This document shows, piece after piece, positions 43,827-51,672 of a DNA stretch of 64,000 nt. Made by a program: the position numbers and the translations under genes. How positions within the stretch are numbered: position 1 is the stretch's first letter; every line of letters begins with the position of its first letter. Below the pieces are notes generated by a model. The model did not search any database, had not been told where the DNA came from, and saw only the letters and a program-made list of their open reading frames with translations. The stretch spans positions 3,906,001 to 3,970,000 of the forward strand of contig NZ_CP107796.1 in assembly GCF_036345995.1 (NCBI RefSeq). Reading direction: 5' to 3'. Source of the stretch: Streptomyces sp. NBC_00557 (GTDB lineage: Bacteria > Actinomycetota > Actinomycetes > Streptomycetales > Streptomycetaceae).

Positions 43827-43850
43827 ACGGTAGCAGGCGGCGAAGCCGCC
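43827..43850 (-). promoter_or_regulatory. Leaderless promoter of the Thr leader peptide
   Basis: -10 TACCGT (43832-43827) is followed by 6 nt and then the ATG at 43820, so the start point should coincide with the A of the ATG. A palindrome GGCGGC-gaa-GCCGCC (43836-43850) lies in the spacer region and may be an operator. The -35 is weak. Confidence 0.55.
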
Positions 43851-44085
43851 GCTCGAGCGCATTACGGCAGACCGCCGGGACCGGCCGGGCGGGGCGGAGT
43901 CCCCCGCTCACACCGGTCCGGCGGGCCTTTCACCCGGTTCCGGCGGGCCGGTCACCCGGACGGACGGGAGCGCTGGTGAGGCGGCCGGGGCGGTGGTGCC
44001 GTGAGATCAGGGACCACCGGCAGGTGCCCCCACCGGCGGACACGCGCCGGCGACCCCACCGGCCCCGAGCGCTCAGGAGGCACCG

Positions 44086-45045
44086 ATGACCCCCGCGATA
44101 CGCCCGCGCGACCCCCGTGCCCCCAAGATCCTCGGCGACCACGGCGGCCACGGACACCCGCCGGCCCCCGGCGCCCCGGACGACCCGGAGCCGCAGCACA
44201 GCCGCCTGCCCGGACTTCCAGGACTTCCAGGACTTCCAGAACATCTCAGGCTTCCCGTGCTCGCCCGCCTCGCCGATCTCCCCCGCGGTGTCGTGCTCTC
44301 CCTCATAGCCGTCGGGCTCGTCCTCGCCGGCGGCTGCGCGGCGCTCGTGCTGAATCAGCAGGACACGGCGACGCCGCCGATGCCGACGATCGACAAGCCG
44401 TCGAAGACGCCGAGGACCTCGCCCCGGCCCGACGGTTCCACGCTCACCGACGAGCAGGCCCGGGCCGCGCTGCTCACCCAGAGCGACCTCGGTGCCCCCT
44501 GGACGGCGACCCAGGGCGCGGCCACCTGGCGGGACCAGCTGCTGAAGGCGACCACCTCGGCCGGCGACTGCCAGCGGCTGCTGGACGCCCTCTACACCGA
44601 CGAGATCCTCGGCGGCCCGGCCCGCGCCGCCACCGGCCTGGACGACACCGACACGGGCGCCCAGCTGCGCTACCAGATCGCCGCCCGCCGCCCCGCCGAC
44701 GTCGACGCCGCCCTGGCGTGGCTCGGCACGATGCCGGCGCGGTGCGCGCGGTTCACGGCCACCACGCAGACCGGCATCCAGGAGGACGTCCAGGTCGGCG
44801 ACGCCCCGCTGCCCAAGGTCGGGGACAGGAGCCAGGGCCTGCGGATCAGCCTCTCCGCCACCGACCGCGACGACCGGCACGCCGTGCTCACCCTGGAGGT
44901 GGCCGCCGTCCGCGCCGGCCAGGACGCGTTCGCCCTCACCAACGGCGGACTGGGCGACGTCCCGAACGACGCGACGCAGGCCGCGGTCCAGGTCGGCGCC
45001 CTGCGCCTGGCGGACGTCCGCAAGCAGGGCAGGGCGCAGGTGTGA
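44086..45045 (+). CDS. Membrane-anchored protein with external domain
   Basis: 319 residues, ATG at 44086 with GGAGG 5 nt upstream. A Pro/Gly-rich cytoplasmic N-terminus includes LPGLPGLPGLP, encoded by three exact copies of GGACTTCCA (44212-44238). A single membrane helix is at GVVLSLIAVGLVLAGGCAALVL (about residues 68-90). The external domain from about residue 110 has TDEQARAALLTQSDLGAPW and paired Cys (AGDCQRL, ARCARF), reminiscent of PknH-type sensor domains. Function unknown. It is convergent with the XRE-TPR gene, 3 bp apart. Confidence 0.82.
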   Translation: MTPAIRPRDPRAPKILGDHGGHGHPPAPGAPDDPEPQHSRLPGLPGLPGLPEHLRLPVLARLADLPRGVVLSLIAVGLVLAGGCAALVLNQQDTATPPMPTIDKPSKTPRTSPRPDGSTLTDEQARAALLTQSDLGAPWTATQGAATWRDQLLKATTSAGDCQRLLDALYTDEILGGPARAATGLDDTDTGAQLRYQIAARRPADVDAALAWLGTMPARCARFTATTQTGIQEDVQVGDAPLPKVGDRSQGLRISLSATDRDDRHAVLTLEVAAVRAGQDAFALTNGGLGDVPNDATQAAVQVGALRLADVRKQGRAQV

Positions 45046-45048
45046 CCC

Positions 45049-46392
45049 TCACAGCGGGGGCTGCGCCGGGGCCGGGCCCAGGGTCGTCGTACCCGGGGCC
45101 GTGCGGTGGCCGAGACCGGTGCGGTAGGCGTCCAGGGCGGCCTCCACGCGGCCGGTGCGGCGGAACAGGTCGCCGAGGAGGCGGCACAGGTCGGCCAGGT
45201 CGCCCGCGGCGCCCGCGCGTTCCAGCAGGCTGAGCGCGCGGACGTAGTGCTCCTCGGCGGCCTCGGTGTCCCGGGCGTCCTCGGCGATGATGCCGAGCAG
45301 CCGGTGGGCCGCGGCGGCGTGCACCGCGCCGCGCTCGGAGGAGAAGTCGCCGAGGACGCCCTGCAGGAGGACGGCGGACTCCTCGGACTTGCCGCGCCGG
45401 TGCAGCACGTCGGCGAGTTCCACGGCGGCCTGGCTGCGGTACAGGGCCGCCCGGCTCTGCGCCAGCATGGCGTGCGCCTGGCGCAACTCGGCCTCCGCAC
45501 GCTCCAGTTCGCCGTTCTGCGCGCACACGTACCCGCGCATCCAGTGGCAGTTGGCCAGCTCGGTGCGCAGCCGCAGCCGGCCGTACAGCTCGGCCGCCTT
45601 GGCGAGGGAGGCGTCGGCCTCGGCGACCCGTCCCTCGGCGATCAGGGTGCGGGCCACCGAGCGGTGCATCCGGGCGATCAGCGCCGGGTCGCCGGACTGC
45701 GGGGCGAGCGCGAGCGCGAACTCGGCGGCCTGGGCGGCGCGGGCGTGCGCGCCCATGTCCATGTACGGGCCGATGACGCTGGCGTAGAGCAGGAGCAGGG
45801 CGTCGGGGTCGTGCAGTCCGCCCCGGTTCAGCTCGTCGAGGGCGGACTCCAGGAGGTAGACGGAGTACCGGAGTTCGCCGGCGAGGTAGTGCGCGACCGC
45901 GCGGCCCCGCACGGCCGGGACGCGCACCGGCAGCGACTCGTCCGCCAGGCGCCGCTCGGCCCGTTCGAAGAACTCCCGCGCACGCTCCAGCTCACCGGTC
46001 TCCAGCGCGCATTCGCCGAGCCCGAGCAGCGCGGTCGCCTGCTCGCGGTCCAGGGCGTGGGTCTCCGCCCGGTCCAGCAGCGCCGCGTACTGGACGGCGG
46101 CCTCCTCGGCCCGTCCGTCGGCGAGGATCCGCTGGGCCTCGGTGAGCGCCAGCCTCAGGTCGGTGGCGAGGTGCGCGGGCCGGCCGACGGCCAGCTCCTC
46201 GAAGGCCACGCCGAGCCGGCCGGCGATGTGCCGCAGCGCCTCGTCGGAGGCCCGCACCCGGCCCGCCTCCAGGGTGGAGATGTAGGCGGGCGTGTAGGCA
46301 GGCTCCGCGAGCTGCCGCTGGGTGAGTCCCCGCTGGGTGCGCAGCTGCTGCACGCGCTGCCCTATGACCACCGGGTCGTCCCGCTCCGGCAT
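45049..46392 (-). CDS. XRE-family regulator with C-terminal TPR repeats (RRNPP-like layout)
   Basis: 447 residues from the ATG at 46392 (preceded by GGGGTGCGGGG). Residues 9-65 form an XRE HTH: IGQRVQQLRTQRGLTQRQLAEPAYTPAYISTLEAGRVRASDEALRHIAGRLGV. Residues 75-430 are helical TPR-type repeats (ATALLGLGECALETGELERAREFF, RAQAAEFALALAPQSGDP, LANCHWMRGYVCAQNGELERAE, HRLLGIIAEDARDTEAAEEHY). HTH plus TPR is the layout of peptide receptors such as Rgg, PlcR and NprR. A small secreted peptide gene is divergent, 75 bp away, so a peptide-sensing role is a serious possibility. Confidence 0.9.
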   Translation of the reverse strand: MPERDDPVVIGQRVQQLRTQRGLTQRQLAEPAYTPAYISTLEAGRVRASDEALRHIAGRLGVAFEELAVGRPAHLATDLRLALTEAQRILADGRAEEAAVQYAALLDRAETHALDREQATALLGLGECALETGELERAREFFERAERRLADESLPVRVPAVRGRAVAHYLAGELRYSVYLLESALDELNRGGLHDPDALLLLYASVIGPYMDMGAHARAAQAAEFALALAPQSGDPALIARMHRSVARTLIAEGRVAEADASLAKAAELYGRLRLRTELANCHWMRGYVCAQNGELERAEAELRQAHAMLAQSRAALYRSQAAVELADVLHRRGKSEESAVLLQGVLGDFSSERGAVHAAAAHRLLGIIAEDARDTEAAEEHYVRALSLLERAGAAGDLADLCRLLGDLFRRTGRVEAALDAYRTGLGHRTAPGTTTLGPAPAQPPL

Positions 46393-46460
46393 CCCCGCAC
46401 CCCCAACTCCCCTGGCGCCTCTTGCCGTTGGCACCGCTCACCCCCTAGGTTAAACGGAGG

Positions 46461-46476
46461 ATTAAGTGTGCTTAAT
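46461..46476. promoter_or_regulatory. AT-rich palindrome over the peptide start codon
   Basis: ATTAAG-tgtg-CTTAAT is a perfect 6-4-6 palindrome, strikingly AT-rich for this genome, overlapping the GTG start (46468) of the secreted peptide and lying 69 bp from the divergent XRE-TPR start. Upstream sit TTGCCG (46422-46427) and TAGGTT (46446-46451) with an 18-nt spacer as promoter candidates. Probable operator of the XRE-TPR protein. Confidence 0.6.
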
Positions 46477-46677
46477 ACGTCGCTGTTGTGTTGCGAGGTC
46501 GCCGTGCCGGGACGTACAACCGCACCCTACGGAAACACCACCGTGCGCAGAGCCGTGGCCGCAGCCGTGATAGCCGCGACGGCCCTGATCCTCGCGGCGA
46601 ACGCCGGCCCGGCCCATGCGGCGAACCCCGGCCGGACCGCCGAGACCCAGCAGGCGGCGCCCGCACGGCACGGTTAG
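46468..46677 (+). CDS. Small secreted peptide precursor (69 aa)
   Basis: GTG at 46468 with GGAGGA (46457-46462) 5 nt upstream. After a 25-residue N-terminal region a signal peptide runs RRAVAAAVIAATALILAAN to the cleavage motif PAHA-A, leaving a predicted mature tail ANPGRTAETQQAAPARHG. A GTG at 46543 is a possible alternative start giving a standard-length signal peptide. It is divergent from the XRE-TPR regulator and shares its control region, the arrangement of Rgg/SHP- and PlcR/PapR-type signalling pairs. Secretion is well supported; signalling is inference. Confidence 0.7.
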   Translation: MLNTSLLCCEVAVPGRTTAPYGNTTVRRAVAAAVIAATALILAANAGPAHAANPGRTAETQQAAPARHG

Positions 46678-46728
46678 GCCCCGAACGGCAGCCTGTGGGC
46701 GAGGCCGCCGGAGGCCTACCCTCGCGTC

Positions 46729-47973
46729 ATGACCTCTGCCGCCGCCCGTGCCGCCCTGGCCCTGACCGCCGACCTGCCGGTGCCGGACCTGGAAGACCTC
46801 TACCGCGACCTGCACCGCCACCCCGAGCTGTCGCTGACCGAGCACCGGACCGCCGGGAAGCTGGCCGAGCGGCTGGCGAAGGCCGGGTACGAGACGGCGC
46901 AGGGCGTCGGCGGCACCGGGGTCGTGGGGCGGCTGGCCAACGGGGACGGGCCGACCGTGCTGCTGCGGGCCGACATGGACGCGCTGCCCGTCAAGGAGGA
47001 GACCGGGCTGCCGTACGCCTCGCGGACGGACGGCGTGATGCACGCCTGCGGCCACGACCTGCACGTCACCTGGCTGACCGGCGCCGCCGCCGCGCTCGCG
47101 GCCGGACGGGACGCCTGGGCCGGCACCCTGCTGGTCGTCGGGCAGCCCGCCGAGGAGAGCGGGCAGGGGGCGAGCCGCATGCTCGCGGACGGGCTGTACG
47201 AGCGGTTCGGGCGGCCCGACGTCCTGCTCGGCCAGCACGCCGTGCCCGGCCCGGCGGGCCTGTACCCGCACTCGCCGGGGCTGATCCTGTCCGCCGCGAC
47301 GGACGTGGACATCGTGGTGCACGGCCGGGGCGGGCACGGCTCGCGCCCGGAGTCCACCGTGGACCCCGTCGTCACCGCCGCCTATCTCGTGACCCGGCTG
47401 CAGACCGTGGTGTCCCGGGAGATCGCCGCCGGCGAGTCCGCCGTACTGACCGTGGGCCGGATCGAGGCCGGCACCCGGCACAACATCATCCCGTCCGAGG
47501 CGCGCATCTCGCTGAACCTGCGCACCCAGTCCGAGTCGGTACGGCAGCGGATGCTGGAGGCGATCCGGCGCATCGCGCGCGGCGAGTGCCTGGCCGCCGG
47601 CTGCCCGCGCGAACCCGACGTCACCCTCGGCAACACCTTCCCGGTGACCGTCAACGACGCGGACACCGACGCCAGGGTCGCCGCCGTGCACGGGGAGGTC
47701 TTCGGCGCGGGCACGGTGTTCGACCCGGGCCCGGCGATGGGCAGCGAGGACTTCCCGCAACTCGCGCTGGACAACGCGATTCCCTACTCGTACTGGTTCG
47801 TCACCACGACGCCCGCCGAGGTCTGGGACCGGGCGCCCGGCGACAGCCTGCCGGAGAAGTTCGCGGCCGTGCCGAGCAACCACAGCCCGCACTTCGCTCC
47901 CGATCTCTCCGTGATCGCCCCGGGCGTCCGCACGCTGGTCTCGGGGGCGCTGGCGCTGCTGCCGGAGGCATGA
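46729..47973 (+). CDS. M20-family amidohydrolase
   Basis: 414 residues, ATG at 46729. The peptidase M20D signatures are LHRHPELSLTEHRTA, LLRADMDALPVKEETGLPYAS and MHACGHDLHVTWLTGAA (metal ligands), with QPAEESGQGA carrying the catalytic Glu. The dimerisation domain has GRGGHGSRPESTVDPV, and a metal-ligand His lies in PAMGSEDFPQL...NHSPHFAPD. Such enzymes hydrolyse N-acyl amino acids or hippurate-like substrates. It follows the secreted-peptide gene by 51 bp on the same strand, so it may be co-transcribed and could in principle act on a peptide or acylated product. Confidence 0.93.
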   Translation: MTSAAARAALALTADLPVPDLEDLYRDLHRHPELSLTEHRTAGKLAERLAKAGYETAQGVGGTGVVGRLANGDGPTVLLRADMDALPVKEETGLPYASRTDGVMHACGHDLHVTWLTGAAAALAAGRDAWAGTLLVVGQPAEESGQGASRMLADGLYERFGRPDVLLGQHAVPGPAGLYPHSPGLILSAATDVDIVVHGRGGHGSRPESTVDPVVTAAYLVTRLQTVVSREIAAGESAVLTVGRIEAGTRHNIIPSEARISLNLRTQSESVRQRMLEAIRRIARGECLAAGCPREPDVTLGNTFPVTVNDADTDARVAAVHGEVFGAGTVFDPGPAMGSEDFPQLALDNAIPYSYWFVTTTPAEVWDRAPGDSLPEKFAAVPSNHSPHFAPDLSVIAPGVRTLVSGALALLPEA

Positions 47974-48012
47974 CCCGGTCCTCGCTCACCCGCCGTACGA
48001 GGCCGGTCGTCC

Positions 48013-49344
48013 TCAGGGGGCGGTGGCCTGCAGCTGCCGTAGCTGACGGCGGACGTTCTCCAGCGCGCCCTGCCGCCGCCCCGGCACCCGCAGCCTCAAC
48101 TCGGCTAGCTCGGGCCCGAGTTCGCGCGCCCGCGCAGGGTCCGCGATCCGCGTCCACTGATGGTGCGCGCGGTCCACGGCCGCCTCGACGGCGGGCGCGT
48201 CCACGGCCTGCCCGGCGGCCAGCCGCCTTCGGGCGACCGCCAGCCAGGCGCGGCAGCTGCGCACCGCGTCCCCCGCGAACATCGCGAGATCGGCGCGCAC
48301 TTCGGCCCAGTGCAACGCCTCCTCGGACACCGCCCCCCGCGCCCCTACGGCACGCTCCTCGTACCGGGCGGCAAGAGCCTCGGCCTCCTCGTGCCGCCCG
48401 CTCCGAACGGCGGCGCTGATCAGGGCGTGGGGGTCCTGGCCGGGGGTGGGCGCCGGGAGGTGCGGGGTCGGGGTGCCGGGGCGGGGCGCCTGGCTGTTGC
48501 CGGGCGGTACCGGCTCCGTGGCGTGCGCATCCCGGGCGGCCGTGGGCGAGACGGGGCCGGCGGCACGCGTCTCCTGCCCGGCCCCGGACGGGACCGGCAG
48601 CGCGGCGGGCGGGGGCGAGCCGATGGGGGCCGGGGGTGTGGGACCGGTGCCGGGCACGAGCGGGGCAGGCCGGCCGGGTCGGGTGGGTGCGTAAGCGAAC
48701 GGAGGCCTGGCACCGCCGGGCAGGGACAGCAGCAGGTCACGGCCGGCGCCGGCGTCCGCGATGCGGGCCAGCGCCTGCTCGTGCAGCTGCGGGAGCGGCG
48801 GCCGGTAGCCGCTGCGCAACAGCGTGGCCACCGCCTTCATGTACGCCGGCTCGGCCACCCCGCGCCGCCCGGCGACAGGGGCGACACGGCCGTACACCGC
48901 GGCGTTGGCCCCGCAGTCCAGCCCGCGCTCGGCGACGTGGCGCCAGGCCTCCGCATCCGCGTGCAGGTCCACGACGAGCGCGGTGTCCGCGGCGGACCGC
49001 AACCGCAGCTCCTCGCGTACCCAGTGCCACGGCAGCGCGGTGTAGCGCACCGTGGCCGGCGTGGTGCGGGCCAGCGCGAGATGCGGCAGCCGCTGCCGCC
49101 GGTCCAGCTGCAGTTGCCCGGCGACGTACACGGTCAGCGGCCCCGGCGCCGCAGCGGCGGCCCGCAGCCGGGTCAACACGGCCTGCGGCTCCAGCGGATC
49201 GGCGAGTTCGACGACGTTCGCGGTGTCGCTACCGGACAGCACGGCGGGTGCGACGGCGGCCAGCACCGGCAGCACCCCGGCCGCGTCCACCAGGCGTCCC
49301 CGGCCCAGCGGCGAAGCCGCGAGCAGCAGCACGGTTCCGGGCAT
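48013..49344 (-). CDS. Hypothetical protein with proline-rich linker
   Basis: 443 residues, ATG at 49344 with GGGAGGGA upstream. Residues 1-210 form an alpha/beta domain (VLLLAASPLGRGRLVDAAG, LTVYVAGQLQLDRRQRLPHLALARTTPATVRYTALPW, DTALVVDLHADAEAW). The strand LTVYVAGQL and DTALVVDLH recall caspase-like folds, but no His/Cys dyad is in place. Residues 225-330 are Pro-rich. The last 110 residues are helical, TPR-like (ALISAAVRSGRHEEAEALAARYEE). Family not recognised. Same strand as, and downstream of, the SpoIIE phosphatase gene. Confidence 0.82.
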   Translation of the reverse strand: MPGTVLLLAASPLGRGRLVDAAGVLPVLAAVAPAVLSGSDTANVVELADPLEPQAVLTRLRAAAAAPGPLTVYVAGQLQLDRRQRLPHLALARTTPATVRYTALPWHWVREELRLRSAADTALVVDLHADAEAWRHVAERGLDCGANAAVYGRVAPVAGRRGVAEPAYMKAVATLLRSGYRPPLPQLHEQALARIADAGAGRDLLLSLPGGARPPFAYAPTRPGRPAPLVPGTGPTPPAPIGSPPPAALPVPSGAGQETRAAGPVSPTAARDAHATEPVPPGNSQAPRPGTPTPHLPAPTPGQDPHALISAAVRSGRHEEAEALAARYEERAVGARGAVSEEALHWAEVRADLAMFAGDAVRSCRAWLAVARRRLAAGQAVDAPAVEAAVDRAHHQWTRIADPARARELGPELAELRLRVPGRRQGALENVRRQLRQLQATAP

Positions 49345-49513
49345 CGTCCCTCCCCCTGTCGGACCCAGATCGGCTCTCCAGCCAGCACCGTAACCGCTGC
49401 GGCTGCAAACGCGCGCCCCACCGAGGCGACAGGCCCGCAATCGCCCCTCTTCACCCCCTTCGCCTCCCGCGCCTCCGCCCACTCCGTCACCCATCGCCCA
49501 CCCGCAGCCGCCA

Positions 49514-50752
49514 TCAGGCCGGCGATCGCGTCTCACCCTCGTCGCCCTCCCTGCCCTCCTCTCCCCCCGCCGCTCGCAGGCGCCGTACGGCGAACACCGT
49601 GGTGTCGTCGGCCAGGCCGCCCCGGCAGTGGTGGAGTACGCCGTCCCGGACCCGGCGGACCAGTGTCCGGGGGTTGGTCTGCGCCGGGTCGGTGGTGACC
49701 GCAGCGGTGATGTCCTTGACCAGCGGATAGAAGGCGCCCCCGCGGTCGCGGGCCTCGGTCACGCCGTCGGTGACCAGCAGCAGCGTCTCGTCGTCGGCCA
49801 ACCGCACCCGGTGCACCGGCGGCAGCCCGCCCCCCAGGTCGCCGAACCCGATCGGCAGCCCGTCGCCGCTGGGCAGTTCGCGGAGCCCGCGCGGGCCGAC
49901 GGCGAGCGCCGCCTCGTGACCGAAGTTGACCAGCTCGATGTTCCCGGGACCGCCCTCGGGAAAGCCGATCAGCACGGCGGTGGCGAACCGGTCGCCGTCG
50001 TCCCGGCCGAGCGCGGCGACGTGCCACCGGTGCCGCAGCATCCGGGTCTCCAGCCGCTCGGCGACGGTCGCGAGTTCCTTCTCGTGGTAGCCGGCCTCCC
50101 GGAACGTGCCGAGCAGCGCCGCCGCCGTCTCCACCGCGCCGAGCCCCTTGCCCTGTACGTCACCGACGAGGACCCGGGGGCCGTGCGGGCTGGGCTGGAT
50201 GTCGTAGAAGTCGCCGCCGACCCGGGCGTCGACGTCCGCGGCCAGATAGACCCCGGCGTGCTCGAGACCGGCCCAGGGCGTCGGCAGCGGACGCAGCACG
50301 GTGCGCCGGGTCGTCTCGGCGATGTCCTGGATGTGCAGGTCATGCCGCTCCTTGCGCATCCGCGCCGCCGAGGCCACCACGGCCAACAGGCCGCCGAGCG
50401 CGACCAGGATGAAGTCGGCGAGCCCGGCCCGGTACTGGTGAGGCCAGGCGCTGTCGACCGCGATGAACGCCACCACCGCCAGCACGGCGTAGCAGCCCGT
50501 CGTCCACACGCCGCAGATCGCGGCGGCCGTGCCCGGAACCAGCACGATCCAGGAGACGATCCGGAACCGCTCGCTGGTGCCGAAGTCGAGCAGCACGATC
50601 CCACCGAGCAGCAGCAGCGGGGACACCAGGGCGACGTTCCGGCCGTACCCGTGCAGCGGTTGCCGCCGCCGGCCGTACTCCATCTCCGTCACGCGGGGCA
50701 GCCTCCATGTTCCTCGGTTTCCCAGCGAAACACGCGAGCGAAGCCGTCGCAT
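49514..50752 (-). CDS. Membrane SpoIIE-type PP2C phosphatase
   Basis: 412 residues from the ATG at 50752; a GTG at 50767 and an ATG at 50683 are alternatives, none with an ideally spaced ribosome site. Three or four membrane helices span residues 40-125 (VALVSPLLLLGGIVLLDF, IVSWIVLVPGTAAAICGVW). The phosphatase domain starts near residue 150: ADVDARVGGDFYDIQPSPHG, VLVGDVQGKGLGAVETAAALLG, NFGHEAALAV and LLLVTDGVTEARDRGG, with the metal Asp residues. It should act on anti-anti-sigma factors in envelope or developmental signalling. Divergent from the following small membrane-protein gene. Confidence 0.9.
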   Translation of the reverse strand: MRRLRSRVSLGNRGTWRLPRVTEMEYGRRRQPLHGYGRNVALVSPLLLLGGIVLLDFGTSERFRIVSWIVLVPGTAAAICGVWTTGCYAVLAVVAFIAVDSAWPHQYRAGLADFILVALGGLLAVVASAARMRKERHDLHIQDIAETTRRTVLRPLPTPWAGLEHAGVYLAADVDARVGGDFYDIQPSPHGPRVLVGDVQGKGLGAVETAAALLGTFREAGYHEKELATVAERLETRMLRHRWHVAALGRDDGDRFATAVLIGFPEGGPGNIELVNFGHEAALAVGPRGLRELPSGDGLPIGFGDLGGGLPPVHRVRLADDETLLLVTDGVTEARDRGGAFYPLVKDITAAVTTDPAQTNPRTLVRRVRDGVLHHCRGGLADDTTVFAVRRLRAAGGEEGREGDEGETRSPA

Positions 50753-50844
50753 CCGGGCACCCGTCACCCTCCTGGCCGACTTGCCGGGCCGCGCCTCCCG
50801 GTGTGCTCTGGAAGCCGGGGGCGAGGAGAGAGAGGAGTGCTCTC

Positions 50845-51327
50845 ATGGCTCAAGCGGCACCCGCGCCGGGTGGCATGCCCCGCCCCGGCCGTACGGGTTC
50901 GATCGAGCGCCGGACCTCCGGCGTCCCCGTCCGTCCGCCGGACGTCTTCGACGCGCGCACGCACCGCATCGCGCACATCGCCGTCCCGGTGGTGCTGGGC
51001 CTGGTCTACGGCTACTGGGTCGCGGCCAACGCCCGCCAGGGCGGCCCCGTCACCGGCGGCAACCTGCTGCTCGGCTGGCTCAGCGCGCTGGTGTTCGCGG
51101 TGGGGTGCATCGCCCTGCTGACGCTGGCCCCGCGCATGCCCCGGGAGGTGCACGCGCTGCTGTGGACGGCCTTCGTCGGCATCGCCTTCGGCTTCCTCTA
51201 CATCCAGACACCGCACTCGGTCTGGCGGGCGGTGATGATGTCGCTGGTCATCGCGGCATGCACCTTCGCCGCGTTCTTCTACCGCTACTACACGCGCGAG
51301 GACGCCTTCGGCCGCCGGGTCCGCTGA
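50845..51327 (+). CDS. Small integral membrane protein (160 aa)
   Basis: ATG at 50845 with GAGGAG about 8 nt upstream. A 5-bp stem GAGAG/CTCTC (50830-50834 with 50840-50844) covers that site. The N-terminal 40 residues are disordered. Four membrane helices follow (IAVPVVLGLVYGYWVAANA, LLGWLSALVFAVGCIALLTL, ALLWTAFVGIAFGFLYI and AVMMSLVIAACTFAAFFY). Conserved-looking in Streptomyces, but no known domain. Divergent from the SpoIIE phosphatase; a functional link is unproven. Confidence 0.82.
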   Translation: MAQAAPAPGGMPRPGRTGSIERRTSGVPVRPPDVFDARTHRIAHIAVPVVLGLVYGYWVAANARQGGPVTGGNLLLGWLSALVFAVGCIALLTLAPRMPREVHALLWTAFVGIAFGFLYIQTPHSVWRAVMMSLVIAACTFAAFFYRYYTREDAFGRRVR

Positions 51328-51672
51328 GCCGGGCCGAGCGGGCGGCCGTACGGGCCGGGAGCGGCCGGCACACGGCACGGCGACCGGGTCACGGGGCCGG
51401 CACACGGCACGGTGACCGGGTCAGGCGTGTACGACGGCGGCGTGGGCCCCGGTACGCCGTGACCCACGCCCGCCCTCCCGGGTTCCCCGCTTCCCTCACC
51501 CGGCCGTGGAACCCGGCCCGAGGACCGGACTCCCTCCCCACACCAGGAAACACCCGTTCGGGTGAACCCTCCACCGGAGAGCGGAGGCCCCGCTTCCCCC
51601 AGGAGTGCGGTCCTTCGCCCGAATGCAGTCGCCCCGCTCGCGGCCCCGCCCCGCAGGCCGTTGCCTGGAAGC
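51328..51672. other. Intergenic region with a 32-bp tandem repeat
   Basis: 345 bp with no supported gene. It carries two copies of a 32-bp unit (51363-51394 and 51395-51426). The segment 51562-51672 is open in the frame of the next gene, but its third positions are poorer in G/C, so the gene start was set downstream. Confidence 0.6.
51363..51426. repeat. 32-bp tandem repeat, two copies
   Basis: Two units beginning GGCCGGCACACGGCACGG, period 32 bp, differing at a few bases near the ends. Intergenic, after the small membrane-protein gene. Only two copies; no spacer structure. Confidence 0.8.

Larger units (their letters stand above)
43654..44085. other. Divergent intergenic region with threonine attenuator
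   Basis: 432 bp. The left part holds, on the minus strand, the leader peptide (43758-43820), antiterminator (43766-43773 with 43729-43736) and terminator (43716-43739) of the ThrRS gene. The part at 43860-44085 must hold the promoter of the rightward membrane-protein gene and the -35 region of the attenuator transcript; no further element was recognised. Confidence 0.7.

Noticed and set aside
43654..43860. T-box riboswitch upstream of the ThrRS gene
   Set aside because: No T-box sequence or specifier-loop architecture was found; the peptide with Thr codons and paired terminator/antiterminator explains the region better.
51363..51426. CRISPR-like array
   Set aside because: Two adjacent 32-bp units with no spacers and no cas genes; a simple tandem duplication. 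The same holds for 54000-54063.
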